The notes under the pieces were generated by a model that saw only the letters and a list, made by a program, of their open reading frames with translations, did no database searches and was not told the origin of the DNA. The translations under genes and the position numbers were made by a program. A DNA stretch of 64,000 nt from positions 1 to 64,000 of the forward strand of contig NSJK01000016.1 of assembly GCA_002632325.1 (NCBI GenBank), given 5' to 3'. Shown here in pieces: positions 1 to 10,444 of this stretch. Each line of letters opens with the position of its first letter. Position 1 is the stretch's first letter. Origin of the DNA: Lysobacterales bacterium (lineage in GTDB: Bacteria; Pseudomonadota; Gammaproteobacteria; Xanthomonadales; Rhodanobacteraceae).

Positions 1-36
1 TTCATCGTTGCCTCAAGCCAGCGCCGCCCCGTTGCG

Positions 37-66
37 GCAGCGCCCTGCGTTCGGGCAGGGCGCTGC
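37..66. terminator. Hairpin after the alpha-2-macroglobulin gene
   Basis: A 12-bp perfect stem (37-48 with 55-66) and a 6-nt loop lie just past the stop codon of the minus-strand alpha-2-macroglobulin gene. There is no clear T-tract on the minus strand, so this may be a weak or Rho-assisted terminator or simply an intergenic palindrome. Confidence 0.45.
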
Positions 67-77
67 GCGGATCGCGC

Positions 78-3000
78 TTACGGTTCGATCACCGAAATCT
101 TCTCGGGCGTGCTCTTGCCGACGCCGCGCACCTGCGGGCGGTACATGTCCTCGACCAGCGGCGGTGGCACCTGGAAGGTGCCGGGGCTGACCGCGCGCAC
201 GAGATAGAACACGTGTGCCGACTGACCCTTGTGCAGATTCAGCGCAGCCACGTAACGATCATCGCGAAACTCCTCGTGACGCACCTCGGCTGCTTGCGCA
301 CGATCGGCGATGGTGATGCCGTCGACGACGACATCCACCCATTGCTTGGCATCGGTGAGATTGAAGTTCTCGATCTCGAGACCGCCCGGCAGCAGATCGG
401 TGAGCAGCGCGTCGGGCATTTCCTCGCGTGCATCGATGCGCAGACCGACGATCAGGCTGTCGCCTTCCTTGAGCGGCGCCGGTTCCCACGCTTTGCCATC
501 GAGCGTGTAGAGGCTGCGCTTGATCGCGACGTAGTGGTCTTCGGCGGGCGGCGCGGTGCGCGGCACGCCGACGACGTCGATGCTCGTGTACAGCGGCAGA
601 TCACCTTGCGGCATGAAGCGCGCGCCGGCGGCGAGGTCGCTGGCGGTGAAGCGCCGGCTCCACAGGCGATCGGGGCTGATTTCGGTGGAGGTCGCGCCGA
701 TCGAGAGAGTGCCCGAGACCACCTTGTCGCCATCGTCGATGAGCGCCTTGCCCAGTCGCGCCACCGCAATCTGCTCCTGCGTGCTGTAGTAGTGCCAGCT
801 CTGGTTGTTGCGCGAGGTGATCGTGCGCGCGAGGTCGAACACGCGTGCCTCGTACTCGGGCTTGGACAACTGGTACTTGTGGGCGAGCGCGATCATCAGC
901 GCGGTGTCACGCAGTTCCGAGCCATAGTCGCCCAGATACCAGGGGCGATCGACCTTCTTGGCGAAGGCTTCTTCGATCGCCTTCTGCGCGCGCGGCGCAT
1001 CGCCCATGAGCTTGAGCGCGATGCCCAGATGCACCAGCGGCAGCGCAGTCAGCGATTTGCCGCGCTCGTTGTCGAACAGCGCGCGCAGCGTGCCCAGCGG
1101 GGCGTGATTGACGCGCGCGAGCACATAGCCGGCGTAGGCCTGATTGGCGAAGCGCAGGTGATCGCTGTGCTCGTAGCCGTAGAACGGCGTGCCACCCGAG
1201 AGCAGATCGTCGTTGAGGCGGTTGAGCGATTTCTGCAGCAGGTCTTCGGGCACGAGGAAGCCGGCGTCGCGGGCATCTTCGAGGAATTCGACCACGTAAG
1301 GCGTGATGTATTCGTTGATGTAGCTGTCGCCACCCCACATCGAGAAATTGCCGTTGGGAATCTGCATCGAGGAAATGCGACCGATCGCGCCATCCACGCG
1401 CGCCTTGCGTTCGGCATCGCCGAGCCCCTCGGTATGCAGGTTCTGCGCGAGCTTGGCGTCGAGCAGCAGGCTGCCATAGCCCTTGCTGGTGGTCTGCTCG
1501 ATGCAGCCATAGGGATAGCGCAACAGGTCGTGCAGCACGGTTGCGAACGGCAGCGGCGGCAGGCTCGATACGGTCAGGCGTGCTATGGCCGAGTCGGGCA
1601 GGAGGCCATCGATGCTGCTGCTGCCCAGGCTGATCGCTTCGAGCTTGTCGATCTGGCGTGCGCTCGAGCGCATCACGCTCGGCCAGGCCGCGCGCACCAC
1701 CATCTCGAAATGACGATCGACCTTGATGTCGCCACCACTGGCGAGCACGCGGATCTTGCCCACGCCGTAGCCGCTCAGCGCAGTGAGCGGGAAATTGAGC
1801 GTGGTCTTGGCGCCGTCCTCGAGCTTGACCTTGCGCTCGCCCTGGGCGACCGCGAGCGGCTTGTCGGCGCTGACCTTGACCGCGAATTCGCGCGCGCTGC
1901 CAGAGAAGTTCTGCAAATCGAGCGTGAGATTCGACTTGTCGCCGGGTGCAAGCACGCGTGGCGTGGAGATTTCGGCGACCAGAGGCGCGCGCACGATCGT
2001 TTCACTGTCGGTGCCGCCGTACTGGTTCTCGCCGAACACCAGCGCGGTGACGCGCACGGTGCCGTTGAAGTCGGGCATCTTGAGCGCGAGCTTGGCCTCG
2101 CCCTTGGCGTCGAGTGCGACCGCACCCGAGAACAAGTCGACGGTGAGCACCTTGGCCGTTGGGCGACGTGCCTGCGGCAGCGGGCCGAGCGCCATGTCAC
2201 CGCCGTAGCGCAAGCGTGCGGTGGCGCCGTCGAAGGATTCAATGATGCGCGCATACAGATCGTAGGCGTCGATGCCGAGCGCACGCTGGGCAAAGAACCA
2301 GGCATTGGCGTCGGGCCGCGCAAAGCGCGTGATGTTGAGGATGCCGACATCGACCGCCGACACCGTCACGTAAGCCTTCTTGCCCGCCAGTGCAGGCGCC
2401 TTGACCGTGACCGGCAGATCGGTTTCCGGCTTCATCTGCTTGGGTGCATCGATCGCGACCTCGATCTTGCGATCGCTGCGATCCATCTTCACCCAGGCCT
2501 CGCCGACCGCCCGCGCCGGCGTGATCTTCTCGGCAGCCGAGCCGCCACGAAACACCAGTGCAGTGACGTAGACGTCGTGGCGTTCCCAATCCTTGGTGAC
2601 CGGTATCTCGAACACCGCACCGGGGCGCGCGTCGATGTTCTTGGTGTAGAGCAGGTGGTCGGACTCGACCAGCAACATGCCCGGGCCGGCCTGCGGCGGC
2701 GTCACCGTGACCTTGAGCGTGTCGCCGGCACGATAGGCGGCCTTGTCGAGCGAGAGCTTGACCTTGTCGGGGCGCGCTTCCTTGCCGCGATTTTGATCGT
2801 CCCAGTTCCAGCCGGCGTAGAAGGGCAGGCGTGTCGTCAGCTGGGTCGACGGGTCGAACACTTCGAGGCGGTAGTTGCCCCAGTCGACGGCCACGTCGAA
2901 CTTCACCGCCTTGCCTGCTTCGGCGCTGATCTCGCGCTTCTCGGCTTCCTCGTAGCGCTGCACGTAATCGAAATGCCAGCCGCTTTCCTTGTCGAAGGTC

Positions 3001-5009
3001 CAGTGGAAATCGCGGTACTCGCGGATCAGCGCGATGCGCAGGCCAGTGCCGGCAACGAGATTGCCTTTGGCATCGCTGCGGATCAGCTCGAAGCCCGCGC
3101 GGCCACGCGCGTCGGCACCGTCCTTGATGTCGAACAGTGGGCGCACACCGACCAGGGCGTCGGCCGGCCAGATCGTGCGCTTGAGCGTGCGCGTGACTGC
3201 GCGACCGCCCGTCTCGTGGACGCTGCCGGAAATGATCGCGGCAATCGGTGACTTCGTCGACGGTGCATCCTTGAGCGCAATCTCCGCTTCGAGCTTGCCA
3301 TCGTCATCGAGTGCTTCATCAACTACATCATCGGCTTGCTCGGGCACTTCGATGGTGGGATCGCCGAAGTAGTAATCCTTCTGCGCCTCGACCGGATGCT
3401 GATCGACCGCGAGCGTGAGTCGTGCGGTGAAGCGATTGCCCGAGGCAGGCGCGCCATACAGGTAATCACCCTGCACTTCGAGCTTGAACGGGTCGCCGGG
3501 CTTGATCGTGTCCTGCTGGGTGGTGAGGTCGAGTTTGAGACGCTCAGGCAGGAACTCCTCGATGCGCAGGCTCATGCCCTGGGTTGCTTCCTTCGACTTG
3601 GGGTCGGTGCGAAACTCGACCTGCCAGCGGCCGGTCGGCGCGTCGGCCGGAATCAGCTTCGACCACTCGAAGTAATTGAGGTCCCTGGGTTCGAGCTGGG
3701 CCGTTGCGTACTCGCGGCCATCGGGCTGCTTGAGGGTCACGAACAGCGGCTGCGGCTTGATTGGATTGCCGTCGAAATCGCGCAGCAGGGCCGACATCGC
3801 GATCGTTTCGCCGGGGCGGTACAGATCACGATCGGACCAGGCGAACACGTCGAACCAGGCCTGCTTGCGACCGGCCACCGCGAAGTCGGAAAGATCGAGT
3901 GCCGATTGATTGAATGGCAGCAAGGAAACATCGCGACCGCTGCGGCCCACCAGCACGTGCCCGCTCTTGAACGAATAGGCGAGCTCGGCATTGCCGTTGC
4001 CATCGGTCTTGCCGGCAACCACGGTTTCGCCCTTGTCGTCGAGCACCGAGAGTTCGACCGAACCAATCGGCGCGCCCGACTTGAGCGAGGCCGCGTGCAC
4101 GAACAGGCTCTTGCCGTAGCTGCGGATGTGCAGGCCGATGTCGCTGACGAAGAAGAACGCGGTTTCCTTCTCGTCCTGAAACGTTCCGGCCGGTTTCATC
4201 ACCGCGAAGTACAGGCCCGGTTGCGCCAACTGCGAGACGTTCTGGATCGGGATGTAATTGAGTGCGCGCTCGTTGTCCTTGCCGGTCAGGGCGAAACGAT
4301 TGGCATAGACCGACTCGGCAATCTGCACGATCGGCGGCGCATTGTTGCCCCAGCCGTATTGCGGGTCGAGCTCCCAGGTGCCGCGCTTGCCGTTCTTCTG
4401 GTAACGCGAGAAGAAATTGGCAACCTCGCCGTCGCGCACGCGCAGGAACTCGATGTCGACATCCTTGACGTTGACCGAAACCACCGGCAGGCCGCGCGTA
4501 TCCCGCGAGGGCAACACGTTGCCCTGCGAGGCGAAGGCGGCATTGGGCTCCATCGGGCCGCTGTAGACTTCCTTGGTGACTTCACTGCCCAGCGTCTTGC
4601 CGTCCGCCGCGGCCAGCTCGCCCTTGATCTGCACCGAGTAGCTGCGATCGGCCTGCACGAAGGGGAAATACAGCGTCTTGGAGTCATCGGCGAGCGACCA
4701 ACTGCCTTCGACCTTCGCGCCCTTGTCGTCCTTGACCGCGATCAGGGTATCGAAGGCCTGCGTGCCGACCAGCGGCTGGCTGAATTCGAGATTGATCGCG
4801 AGAGAGCCGTCGTGCATCGCGGCCGAGGCGGCGGCGATGCCGAATCCCTCGATCCTTGCGGGCTTGGTCGGGGTGGCCGCAACCGGCGCCTTGCTGCCCT
4901 GGACCTCAGGCAACTTGTCTCCTGAGGGTTTGCACGCTGCCAGCGCGATCGCGAACAGCAGGCAGGAAGAAAGGCGCAGCAAGAGGCTGGACGAACGCTG
5001 ATCCATCAT
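78..5009 (-). CDS. Alpha-2-macroglobulin family lipoprotein (YfhM-like)
   Basis: This is a periplasmic protease-trapping lipoprotein of about 1643 residues, close to E. coli YfhM length. I start at the MMDQRSS methionine (5009). From there the protein has a charged n-region, a hydrophobic stretch and a lipobox ending IALAAC, so the cysteine would be lipidated; an upstream extension to 5093 would bury this signal. The thioester motif CIEQ is intact at about residue 1169 (near nt 1505), so the protein should be able to trap proteases covalently. MG-type beta domains precede it and the TED-like helical region follows. In E. coli this gene is paired with pbpC (peptidoglycan glycosyltransferase); any partner here would lie left of the window edge and cannot be confirmed. 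Confidence 0.93.
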   Translation of the reverse strand: MMDQRSSSLLLRLSSCLLFAIALAACKPSGDKLPEVQGSKAPVAATPTKPARIEGFGIAAASAAMHDGSLAINLEFSQPLVGTQAFDTLIAVKDDKGAKVEGSWSLADDSKTLYFPFVQADRSYSVQIKGELAAADGKTLGSEVTKEVYSGPMEPNAAFASQGNVLPSRDTRGLPVVSVNVKDVDIEFLRVRDGEVANFFSRYQKNGKRGTWELDPQYGWGNNAPPIVQIAESVYANRFALTGKDNERALNYIPIQNVSQLAQPGLYFAVMKPAGTFQDEKETAFFFVSDIGLHIRSYGKSLFVHAASLKSGAPIGSVELSVLDDKGETVVAGKTDGNGNAELAYSFKSGHVLVGRSGRDVSLLPFNQSALDLSDFAVAGRKQAWFDVFAWSDRDLYRPGETIAMSALLRDFDGNPIKPQPLFVTLKQPDGREYATAQLEPRDLNYFEWSKLIPADAPTGRWQVEFRTDPKSKEATQGMSLRIEEFLPERLKLDLTTQQDTIKPGDPFKLEVQGDYLYGAPASGNRFTARLTLAVDQHPVEAQKDYYFGDPTIEVPEQADDVVDEALDDDGKLEAEIALKDAPSTKSPIAAIISGSVHETGGRAVTRTLKRTIWPADALVGVRPLFDIKDGADARGRAGFELIRSDAKGNLVAGTGLRIALIREYRDFHWTFDKESGWHFDYVQRYEEAEKREISAEAGKAVKFDVAVDWGNYRLEVFDPSTQLTTRLPFYAGWNWDDQNRGKEARPDKVKLSLDKAAYRAGDTLKVTVTPPQAGPGMLLVESDHLLYTKNIDARPGAVFEIPVTKDWERHDVYVTALVFRGGSAAEKITPARAVGEAWVKMDRSDRKIEVAIDAPKQMKPETDLPVTVKAPALAGKKAYVTVSAVDVGILNITRFARPDANAWFFAQRALGIDAYDLYARIIESFDGATARLRYGGDMALGPLPQARRPTAKVLTVDLFSGAVALDAKGEAKLALKMPDFNGTVRVTALVFGENQYGGTDSETIVRAPLVAEISTPRVLAPGDKSNLTLDLQNFSGSAREFAVKVSADKPLAVAQGERKVKLEDGAKTTLNFPLTALSGYGVGKIRVLASGGDIKVDRHFEMVVRAAWPSVMRSSARQIDKLEAISLGSSSIDGLLPDSAIARLTVSSLPPLPFATVLHDLLRYPYGCIEQTTSKGYGSLLLDAKLAQNLHTEGLGDAERKARVDGAIGRISSMQIPNGNFSMWGGDSYINEYITPYVVEFLEDARDAGFLVPEDLLQKSLNRLNDDLLSGGTPFYGYEHSDHLRFANQAYAGYVLARVNHAPLGTLRALFDNERGKSLTALPLVHLGIALKLMGDAPRAQKAIEEAFAKKVDRPWYLGDYGSELRDTALMIALAHKYQLSKPEYEARVFDLARTITSRNNQSWHYYSTQEQIAVARLGKALIDDGDKVVSGTLSIGATSTEISPDRLWSRRFTASDLAAGARFMPQGDLPLYTSIDVVGVPRTAPPAEDHYVAIKRSLYTLDGKAWEPAPLKEGDSLIVGLRIDAREEMPDALLTDLLPGGLEIENFNLTDAKQWVDVVVDGITIADRAQAAEVRHEEFRDDRYVAALNLHKGQSAHVFYLVRAVSPGTFQVPPPLVEDMYRPQVRGVGKSTPEKISVIEP

Positions 5010-5387
5010 GGATTCCCCGGCTTTTTGATGCGCGCAGTATACCTGCGGAAACATGGCAATCCCGAGGCAAATGCGCGGCAAAACGTGGCGCAACGCGCGC
5101 GCCGATGCGGCGCTGGGTCACATTTCTGTCGGGCTGACCGGACATGGACAAGACCTGAGATCGATGCGAACTGCAGCACCGTTTTTTTCGGGACTGAGCG
5201 CCCACGCCCAGCTGCACTGCGGGCTTGCGAGATTTCCTACAGCAGGGTCGCCGCTTTCGACATCGCATCAGCGCGCTTTGCCGGCCAGAGGACGCGCGAA
5301 GTTCCGCTGCCGCAGGGAAGGCGGCTTGTCCAGACTGTGCCTGCCGACGCCGACCGGCGCGGAACCGTCCAGATCAGGAGAATTCCC
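5010..5387. other. Divergent intergenic region, 378 bp
   Basis: This gap lies between the divergently transcribed alpha-2-macroglobulin and psiF genes and presumably carries both promoters. I see no convincing gene, repeat or recognisable operator in it. A clear Shine-Dalgarno AGGAG for psiF lies at 5376-5380. Confidence 0.5.
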
Positions 5388-5774
5388 ATGCAGTCCAAGA
5401 TGATTTCGATTCTCGTGCTTGCCCTCGTGTTTGCCTTCGGCGCCGGCACGGGTCATGCCGAGGAACTCAACAAGGCAGGCAAGCCGCTCACCGCGCAGCA
5501 GGCGCGCATGAAGAACTGCAATGCCAAGGCAAAAGCCGATGCGCTCAAGGGCGACGAGCGCAAGGCCTTCATGAGCACCTGCCTCAAGGCGCCCGCCGCA
5601 GATGCCGGCAGTGACAAAGCCGGCAAGACCGCGCCGGTGATCGCCAAGGCGCCGAGCGCGAAGCAGGTGCAGCGCAAGGCTTGCGGCGCCGAGGCGAAGG
5701 AGCAGGGACTCAAGGGCGAGGAGCGCAAGGACTTCGTCAAGGACTGCATGAAGCGTCCGCAGGCGCAGGGCTGA
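5388..5774 (+). CDS. psiF: PsiF repeat protein, secreted
   Basis: A 128-residue protein with an N-terminal signal peptide (hydrophobic core residues 5-18, cleavage likely after GHA-E) and two PsiF repeats. Each repeat has a K-x-C-N/G-A-K/E pattern, a central LKGDERK or LKGEERK and a closing C-x-K (about residues 34-68 and 92-125). PsiF-family proteins were first noted as phosphate-starvation-inducible in E. coli; their biochemical role is not established. The start is set by AGGAG seven bases upstream. A longer open frame extends upstream but has no ribosome-binding site and would destroy the signal peptide. Confidence 0.9.
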   Translation: MQSKMISILVLALVFAFGAGTGHAEELNKAGKPLTAQQARMKNCNAKAKADALKGDERKAFMSTCLKAPAADAGSDKAGKTAPVIAKAPSAKQVQRKACGAEAKEQGLKGEERKDFVKDCMKRPQAQG

Positions 5775-5799
5775 TTGCGGCGGCGCTTGAGTGTCAGCG

Positions 5800-5829
5800 A
5801 CGCGCCATGTCAATCGGGCATGGCGCGTT
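5800..5829. terminator. Hairpin terminator between convergent genes
   Basis: A 10-bp perfect inverted repeat (5800-5809 with 5819-5828) and a 9-nt loop sit 25 bp after the psiF stop and just before the end of the convergent membrane-protein gene. It is followed by a TTGTGTGGG run. It probably terminates psiF and could work in both directions. Confidence 0.65.
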
Positions 5830-5844
5830 GTGTGGGTTCCTCGA

Positions 5845-6432
5845 TCACACCGTGGTAGCGATGATGCGCGACATCCAGAACATCTGATAGGCGATATGCA
5901 GCAAGGCCAGTGACAACTGAACCCGTGGCGCCTTGCTCAGGCAGGCAATCACGCACAGCGTCAGGCCCAGTGGCACCTGGACCAGGTAGTCGGTGCTGAG
6001 CTGGCTCCAGTGGTCCTGCCCCTTGATCATCGTGTCGACGATGTCGAACAGGAAGGTCGCCGCAAGCAGGCCGAAGAACCAGTAGCGGCGCCCGATGAGA
6101 TAGGTTTCGTAGCCACCGTATTCGTCGATGTCATCGGGAAACAGCAAGGCCGCCATCAGGTACAGCGTGATCGTGTAGCCGATGAGGAAGACGAAGGTGC
6201 CAAACGACCACTTCGGCACGCGCGAGAGCTCGAATTCCCACCACCAGAACAGGATCAGCTCGACCAGGATCGAACCGGCCCAGAGCAGGTGGATGGCCGA
6301 GAGTCGATAGCGGCCGGGGTGCTGGACAAGACCCGCAAATCCGGTCAGCAGCTTGGACATCGCCAGACCCAGCACCATGCCCATGACGATGCGCAGGTGT
6401 GGAAACAAACCGCTGTTGATCGCCTCGCTCAT
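5845..6432 (-). CDS. Conserved multi-pass membrane protein of unknown function
   Basis: A 195-residue protein with about five or six hydrophobic segments, including one starting LRIVMGMVLGLAMSKLL and one with ILVELILFWWWEFEL, and aromatic-rich loops. I do not recognise the family. I start at the MSEAINS methionine (6432) because the 15 residues upstream are hydrophilic and lack a ribosome-binding site. It stands alone between psiF (convergent) and rlmJ (same strand, about 100 bp away), with no functional hint from context. Confidence 0.7.
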   Translation of the reverse strand: MSEAINSGLFPHLRIVMGMVLGLAMSKLLTGFAGLVQHPGRYRLSAIHLLWAGSILVELILFWWWEFELSRVPKWSFGTFVFLIGYTITLYLMAALLFPDDIDEYGGYETYLIGRRYWFFGLLAATFLFDIVDTMIKGQDHWSQLSTDYLVQVPLGLTLCVIACLSKAPRVQLSLALLHIAYQMFWMSRIIATTV

Positions 6433-6536
6433 GCGTTCCCCTGAATGTTGCGCGCTGCGCAGTATGCCTTGTGCCATCGCATGCGTGCAGCGTGCTGAAC
6501 CAGACTCAGGCCTTCATCGCTGCCTTGTCCGAATGC

Positions 6537-7382
6537 TCAGCGTCGGACCCATTCGATCCGTGTCGTCGGATCGGATCCGGCTGCCAACAGGCGCGCCAGA
6601 TTCGGCAACCACGTCGCCAGCCATGTGTCGAATTGCCACGGCGGATTGAGGATCGCCAGACCGCAGCCGTTGAGACGCAGCGGCGTGTTGCCCGGGTGCA
6701 GCAGCTCGGTGACGAGGACGTCGGCCTTGCCGACCTCGCTGCCGAGCCAGCGGTGGAAGGGCGTGATCGTTTCGCGCAACTTGATCGGATACCAGATCGC
6801 GTAGATCGCGTTGGGCCAGCGTGCAAGCGCCGGTGTAAGTGCCTGGGCAATCGCCTCGAACTCGGCGCCTTGCGCTTCGAAGGGTGGGTCGATCAGCACG
6901 AGGCCGCGTTTCTGCGCGGGCGGCAGCAGCGCCTTGAGCGCTGCATAGCCGTCGCGCTCATGCACCGCGCAACGCGCATCCCCATGCAAGGCCGCGCGCA
7001 GCGCGGCGGCCTCTTCGTCCTGCAGTTCGCACAGGATCGCGCGATCGTCCGCGCGCAGCAGATCGCGTGCGAGCAGGGGCGAGCCCGGGTAGCGCATGAG
7101 GTCACCGTCGGCATCGGCACCGAAGGCGCGGATGCGCTGCGCATAGTCGGCCAGTGTGGGTGGCAAGTCGCCGGCCTGCAGCACGCGCGCGACGCCGTCG
7201 CGAAACTCGCCGGTGCGCTGCGCCGAATCGCCGCGCAGGTCATAGATGCCGCGTCCGGCGTGGGTATCGACATAGCAGAACGGAGCGGGCTTGGCGCGCA
7301 GGGCGTCGAGCAGGCCGAGCAAGGCGACATGCTTGAACACGTCGGCGAAGTTGCCGGCATGGAAGGCGTGGCGGTAGTTCAT
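6537..7382 (-). CDS. rlmJ: 23S rRNA (adenine(2030)-N(6))-methyltransferase RlmJ
   Basis: 281 residues, essentially the length of E. coli RlmJ (280). The enzyme methylates N6 of A2030 in 23S rRNA using S-adenosylmethionine. It opens with the family signature MNYRHAFHAGNFADVFKH, has the YVDTHAGRGIYDL SAM-binding region, and the catalytic LIDPPFE motif typical of N6-adenine methyltransferases. The MNYRH methionine is chosen over one five codons upstream because RlmJ proteins start there. It is divergent from rarA, with start codons about 107 bp apart. Confidence 0.95.
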   Translation of the reverse strand: MNYRHAFHAGNFADVFKHVALLGLLDALRAKPAPFCYVDTHAGRGIYDLRGDSAQRTGEFRDGVARVLQAGDLPPTLADYAQRIRAFGADADGDLMRYPGSPLLARDLLRADDRAILCELQDEEAAALRAALHGDARCAVHERDGYAALKALLPPAQKRGLVLIDPPFEAQGAEFEAIAQALTPALARWPNAIYAIWYPIKLRETITPFHRWLGSEVGKADVLVTELLHPGNTPLRLNGCGLAILNPPWQFDTWLATWLPNLARLLAAGSDPTTRIEWVRR

Positions 7383-7489
7383 GCGTGTGGCAGGCAAGGG
7401 CAGACGAGACGAAGCATTGTCGGGCGTGCGTGGCGCTCGCGCCAGTTTCCCGCGCGATTCGCTCGGCCCGGCTGGCTTATCATGTGTCG

Positions 7490-8830
7490 ATGCCGCGCCG
7501 CCCAGTCGTTCCGCCCGCCACCGGCTTGTTTGCCGAATCCGATGCGCTCAAGCCCCTGGCCGAGCGCATGCGCCCGCGCGATCTCGATGAAGTCGTCGGC
7601 CAGACGCGCCTGCTCGCACCGGGCAGCGCGCTGCGTCGCTCGATCGAGGCCGGGCGTGTGCATTCGATGATCCTGTGGGGCCCGCCGGGTTGCGGCAAGA
7701 CGACCTTGGCGCTGCTGCTGGCCAAGTATGCCGATGCGCAGTTCAGCGCGATTTCGGCGGTGCTTTCGGGCCTGGCCGAGGTGCGTGCCGCGCTCGCTGC
7801 TGCGGAGAATCGGTTTGCGCAGGGACAGCGCACGGTGTTGTTCGTCGACGAAGTGCATCGCTTCAACAAGGTGCAGCAGGATGCCTTCCTGCCGCACATC
7901 GAGCGTGGTGTGATCGTGTTCGTCGGCGCGACCACCGAGAATCCTTCGTTCGAGCTCAACTCCGCTCTGCTTTCACGCTGCCGTGTGCATGTGCTCGACG
8001 CCGTGCCGGCCGCGGCGATCGCCGCCGCCTTGCAGCGCGCACTCACCGATCGCGAGCGCGGTCTGGGCACACTCGAGCTGCGCCTCGACGAAGGCGCGAT
8101 CGAAACGCTCGCGCAAGCGGCCGATGGCGATGTGCGCCGCGCACTGACCTTTCTCGAAATTGCCGCCGAGCTTGCCGATGACGGACGCATCGATGCGACC
8201 ACGCTCGATCAGGTGCTCGCCGATCGCACGCGCCGCTTCGACAAGAGCGGCGAGCAGTTTTACGACCAGATCTCGGCGCTGCACAAATCGGTGCGCTCCT
8301 CCGATCCCGATGCGGCGATCTACTGGCTCACGCGCATGCTCGACGGCGGCTGCGATCGCAGCTATCTCGCACGGCGCCTGACGCGCATGGCGATCGAGGA
8401 CATCGGTCTGGCCGATCCGCGCGCCTGGCACATGGCACTCGATGCCTGGGACAGCTTCGACCGGTTGGGCAGTCCCGAAGGCGAGCTCGCGCTCGCCGAG
8501 CTCGCGCTGTATCTCGCGGTCGCGCCCAAGAGCAATGCCGCCTATGCCGCCTTCAACGCGGCACGTGAGCGGGTGCGTGAAACGGGTACGCTCGAAGTGC
8601 CGATGCATTTGCGCAATGCGCCGACGAAGCTGATGAAGGGCTTGGGCTACGGCAAGGGCTACCAGTACGACCACGCCGCCGAAGGCGGCATTGCCGCCGA
8701 TCAGCAATGCCTGCCCGATGCGCTGGCCAATGCGGTGTTCTATGCGCCGACCGAACGCGGCCTCGAAGGCCAGTTCCGCGACAAGGTCGATGCCGTGCGT
8801 GCAATGCGGCGGCAGCCTAAATCGGGCTGA
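7490..8830 (+). CDS. rarA: Replication-associated recombination protein RarA (MgsA)
   Basis: A 446-residue AAA+ ATPase related to clamp-loader subunits and RuvB, acting at stalled replication forks. The Walker A is GPPGCGKTT, the Walker B with sensor context is VDEVHRFNKVQQDAFLPHIE, and sensor 1 is GATTENPSFELN. The C-terminal lid and tetramerisation domain includes the conserved region around GYGKGYQYDH. I start at MPRRPVVPPATGLF. In many gammaproteobacteria rarA precedes serS (lolA-rarA-serS), and serS follows here. Confidence 0.96.
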   Translation: MPRRPVVPPATGLFAESDALKPLAERMRPRDLDEVVGQTRLLAPGSALRRSIEAGRVHSMILWGPPGCGKTTLALLLAKYADAQFSAISAVLSGLAEVRAALAAAENRFAQGQRTVLFVDEVHRFNKVQQDAFLPHIERGVIVFVGATTENPSFELNSALLSRCRVHVLDAVPAAAIAAALQRALTDRERGLGTLELRLDEGAIETLAQAADGDVRRALTFLEIAAELADDGRIDATTLDQVLADRTRRFDKSGEQFYDQISALHKSVRSSDPDAAIYWLTRMLDGGCDRSYLARRLTRMAIEDIGLADPRAWHMALDAWDSFDRLGSPEGELALAELALYLAVAPKSNAAYAAFNAARERVRETGTLEVPMHLRNAPTKLMKGLGYGKGYQYDHAAEGGIAADQQCLPDALANAVFYAPTERGLEGQFRDKVDAVRAMRRQPKSG

Positions 8831-8874
8831 TGCCTTCGGTTTGATTGCCGCGACAGGCAAGGCGAGAGGCGTGA

Positions 8875-10194
<1,320 letters not shown>

Positions 10195-10270
10195 GGCGCG
10201 CGGGCACTGCCGCCGCGCAGTGATCTGATGTCGGGCACGGTTCGAAGTGCAAATCGAAACGTGTCAGGGG

Positions 10271-10357
10271 TGGTGCCGAAAGTGGGACTCGAACCCACAC
10301 GCTTTTAAGGGCGGCGGATTTTGAGTCCGCTGCGTCTACCAATTCCGCCATTTCGGC
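10271..10357 (-). tRNA. tRNA-Leu, anticodon CAA
   Basis: An 87-nt cloverleaf on the minus strand. The acceptor stem is GCCGAAA/TTTCGGC, the anticodon stem GCGGA/TCCGC has loop CTCAAAA, giving anticodon CAA (reads UUG). There is a long variable arm typical of leucine tRNAs, a T-loop GGGTTCGAGTCCC, and a genomically encoded CCA at 10271-10273. Confidence 0.97.
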
Positions 10358-10387
10358 ATGGCTCGCGGGCTGGCCGCGGGGCCGCGC

Positions 10388-10393
10388 AGTATA
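10388..10393 (-). promoter_or_regulatory. Possible -10 element for tRNA-Leu
   Basis: TATACT on the minus strand lies 30 bp before the mature tRNA 5' end, in the 87-bp gap downstream of the MetX-family gene. The -35 region is not obvious. The tRNA could also be read through from that gene. Confidence 0.35.
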
Positions 10394-10444
10394 TGCCAGC
10401 CGGGCACTCGTGCGCGAGCCCGAATGATCCGTGTCGCTGCTGGC

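Noticed and set aside
1..77. Start of a further minus-strand gene (an ATG at positions 3-5), possibly pbpC
   Set aside because: Only one or two codons lie inside the window, so there is no sequence evidence; the idea comes only from the usual neighbour of this gene in E. coli.
213..3251. Long open frame (over 1000 codons) on the plus strand opposite the alpha-2-macroglobulin gene
   Set aside because: Its product is Arg/Ala/His-rich with no recognisable domain. It is the antisense shadow expected in high-GC DNA with strong third-position bias.
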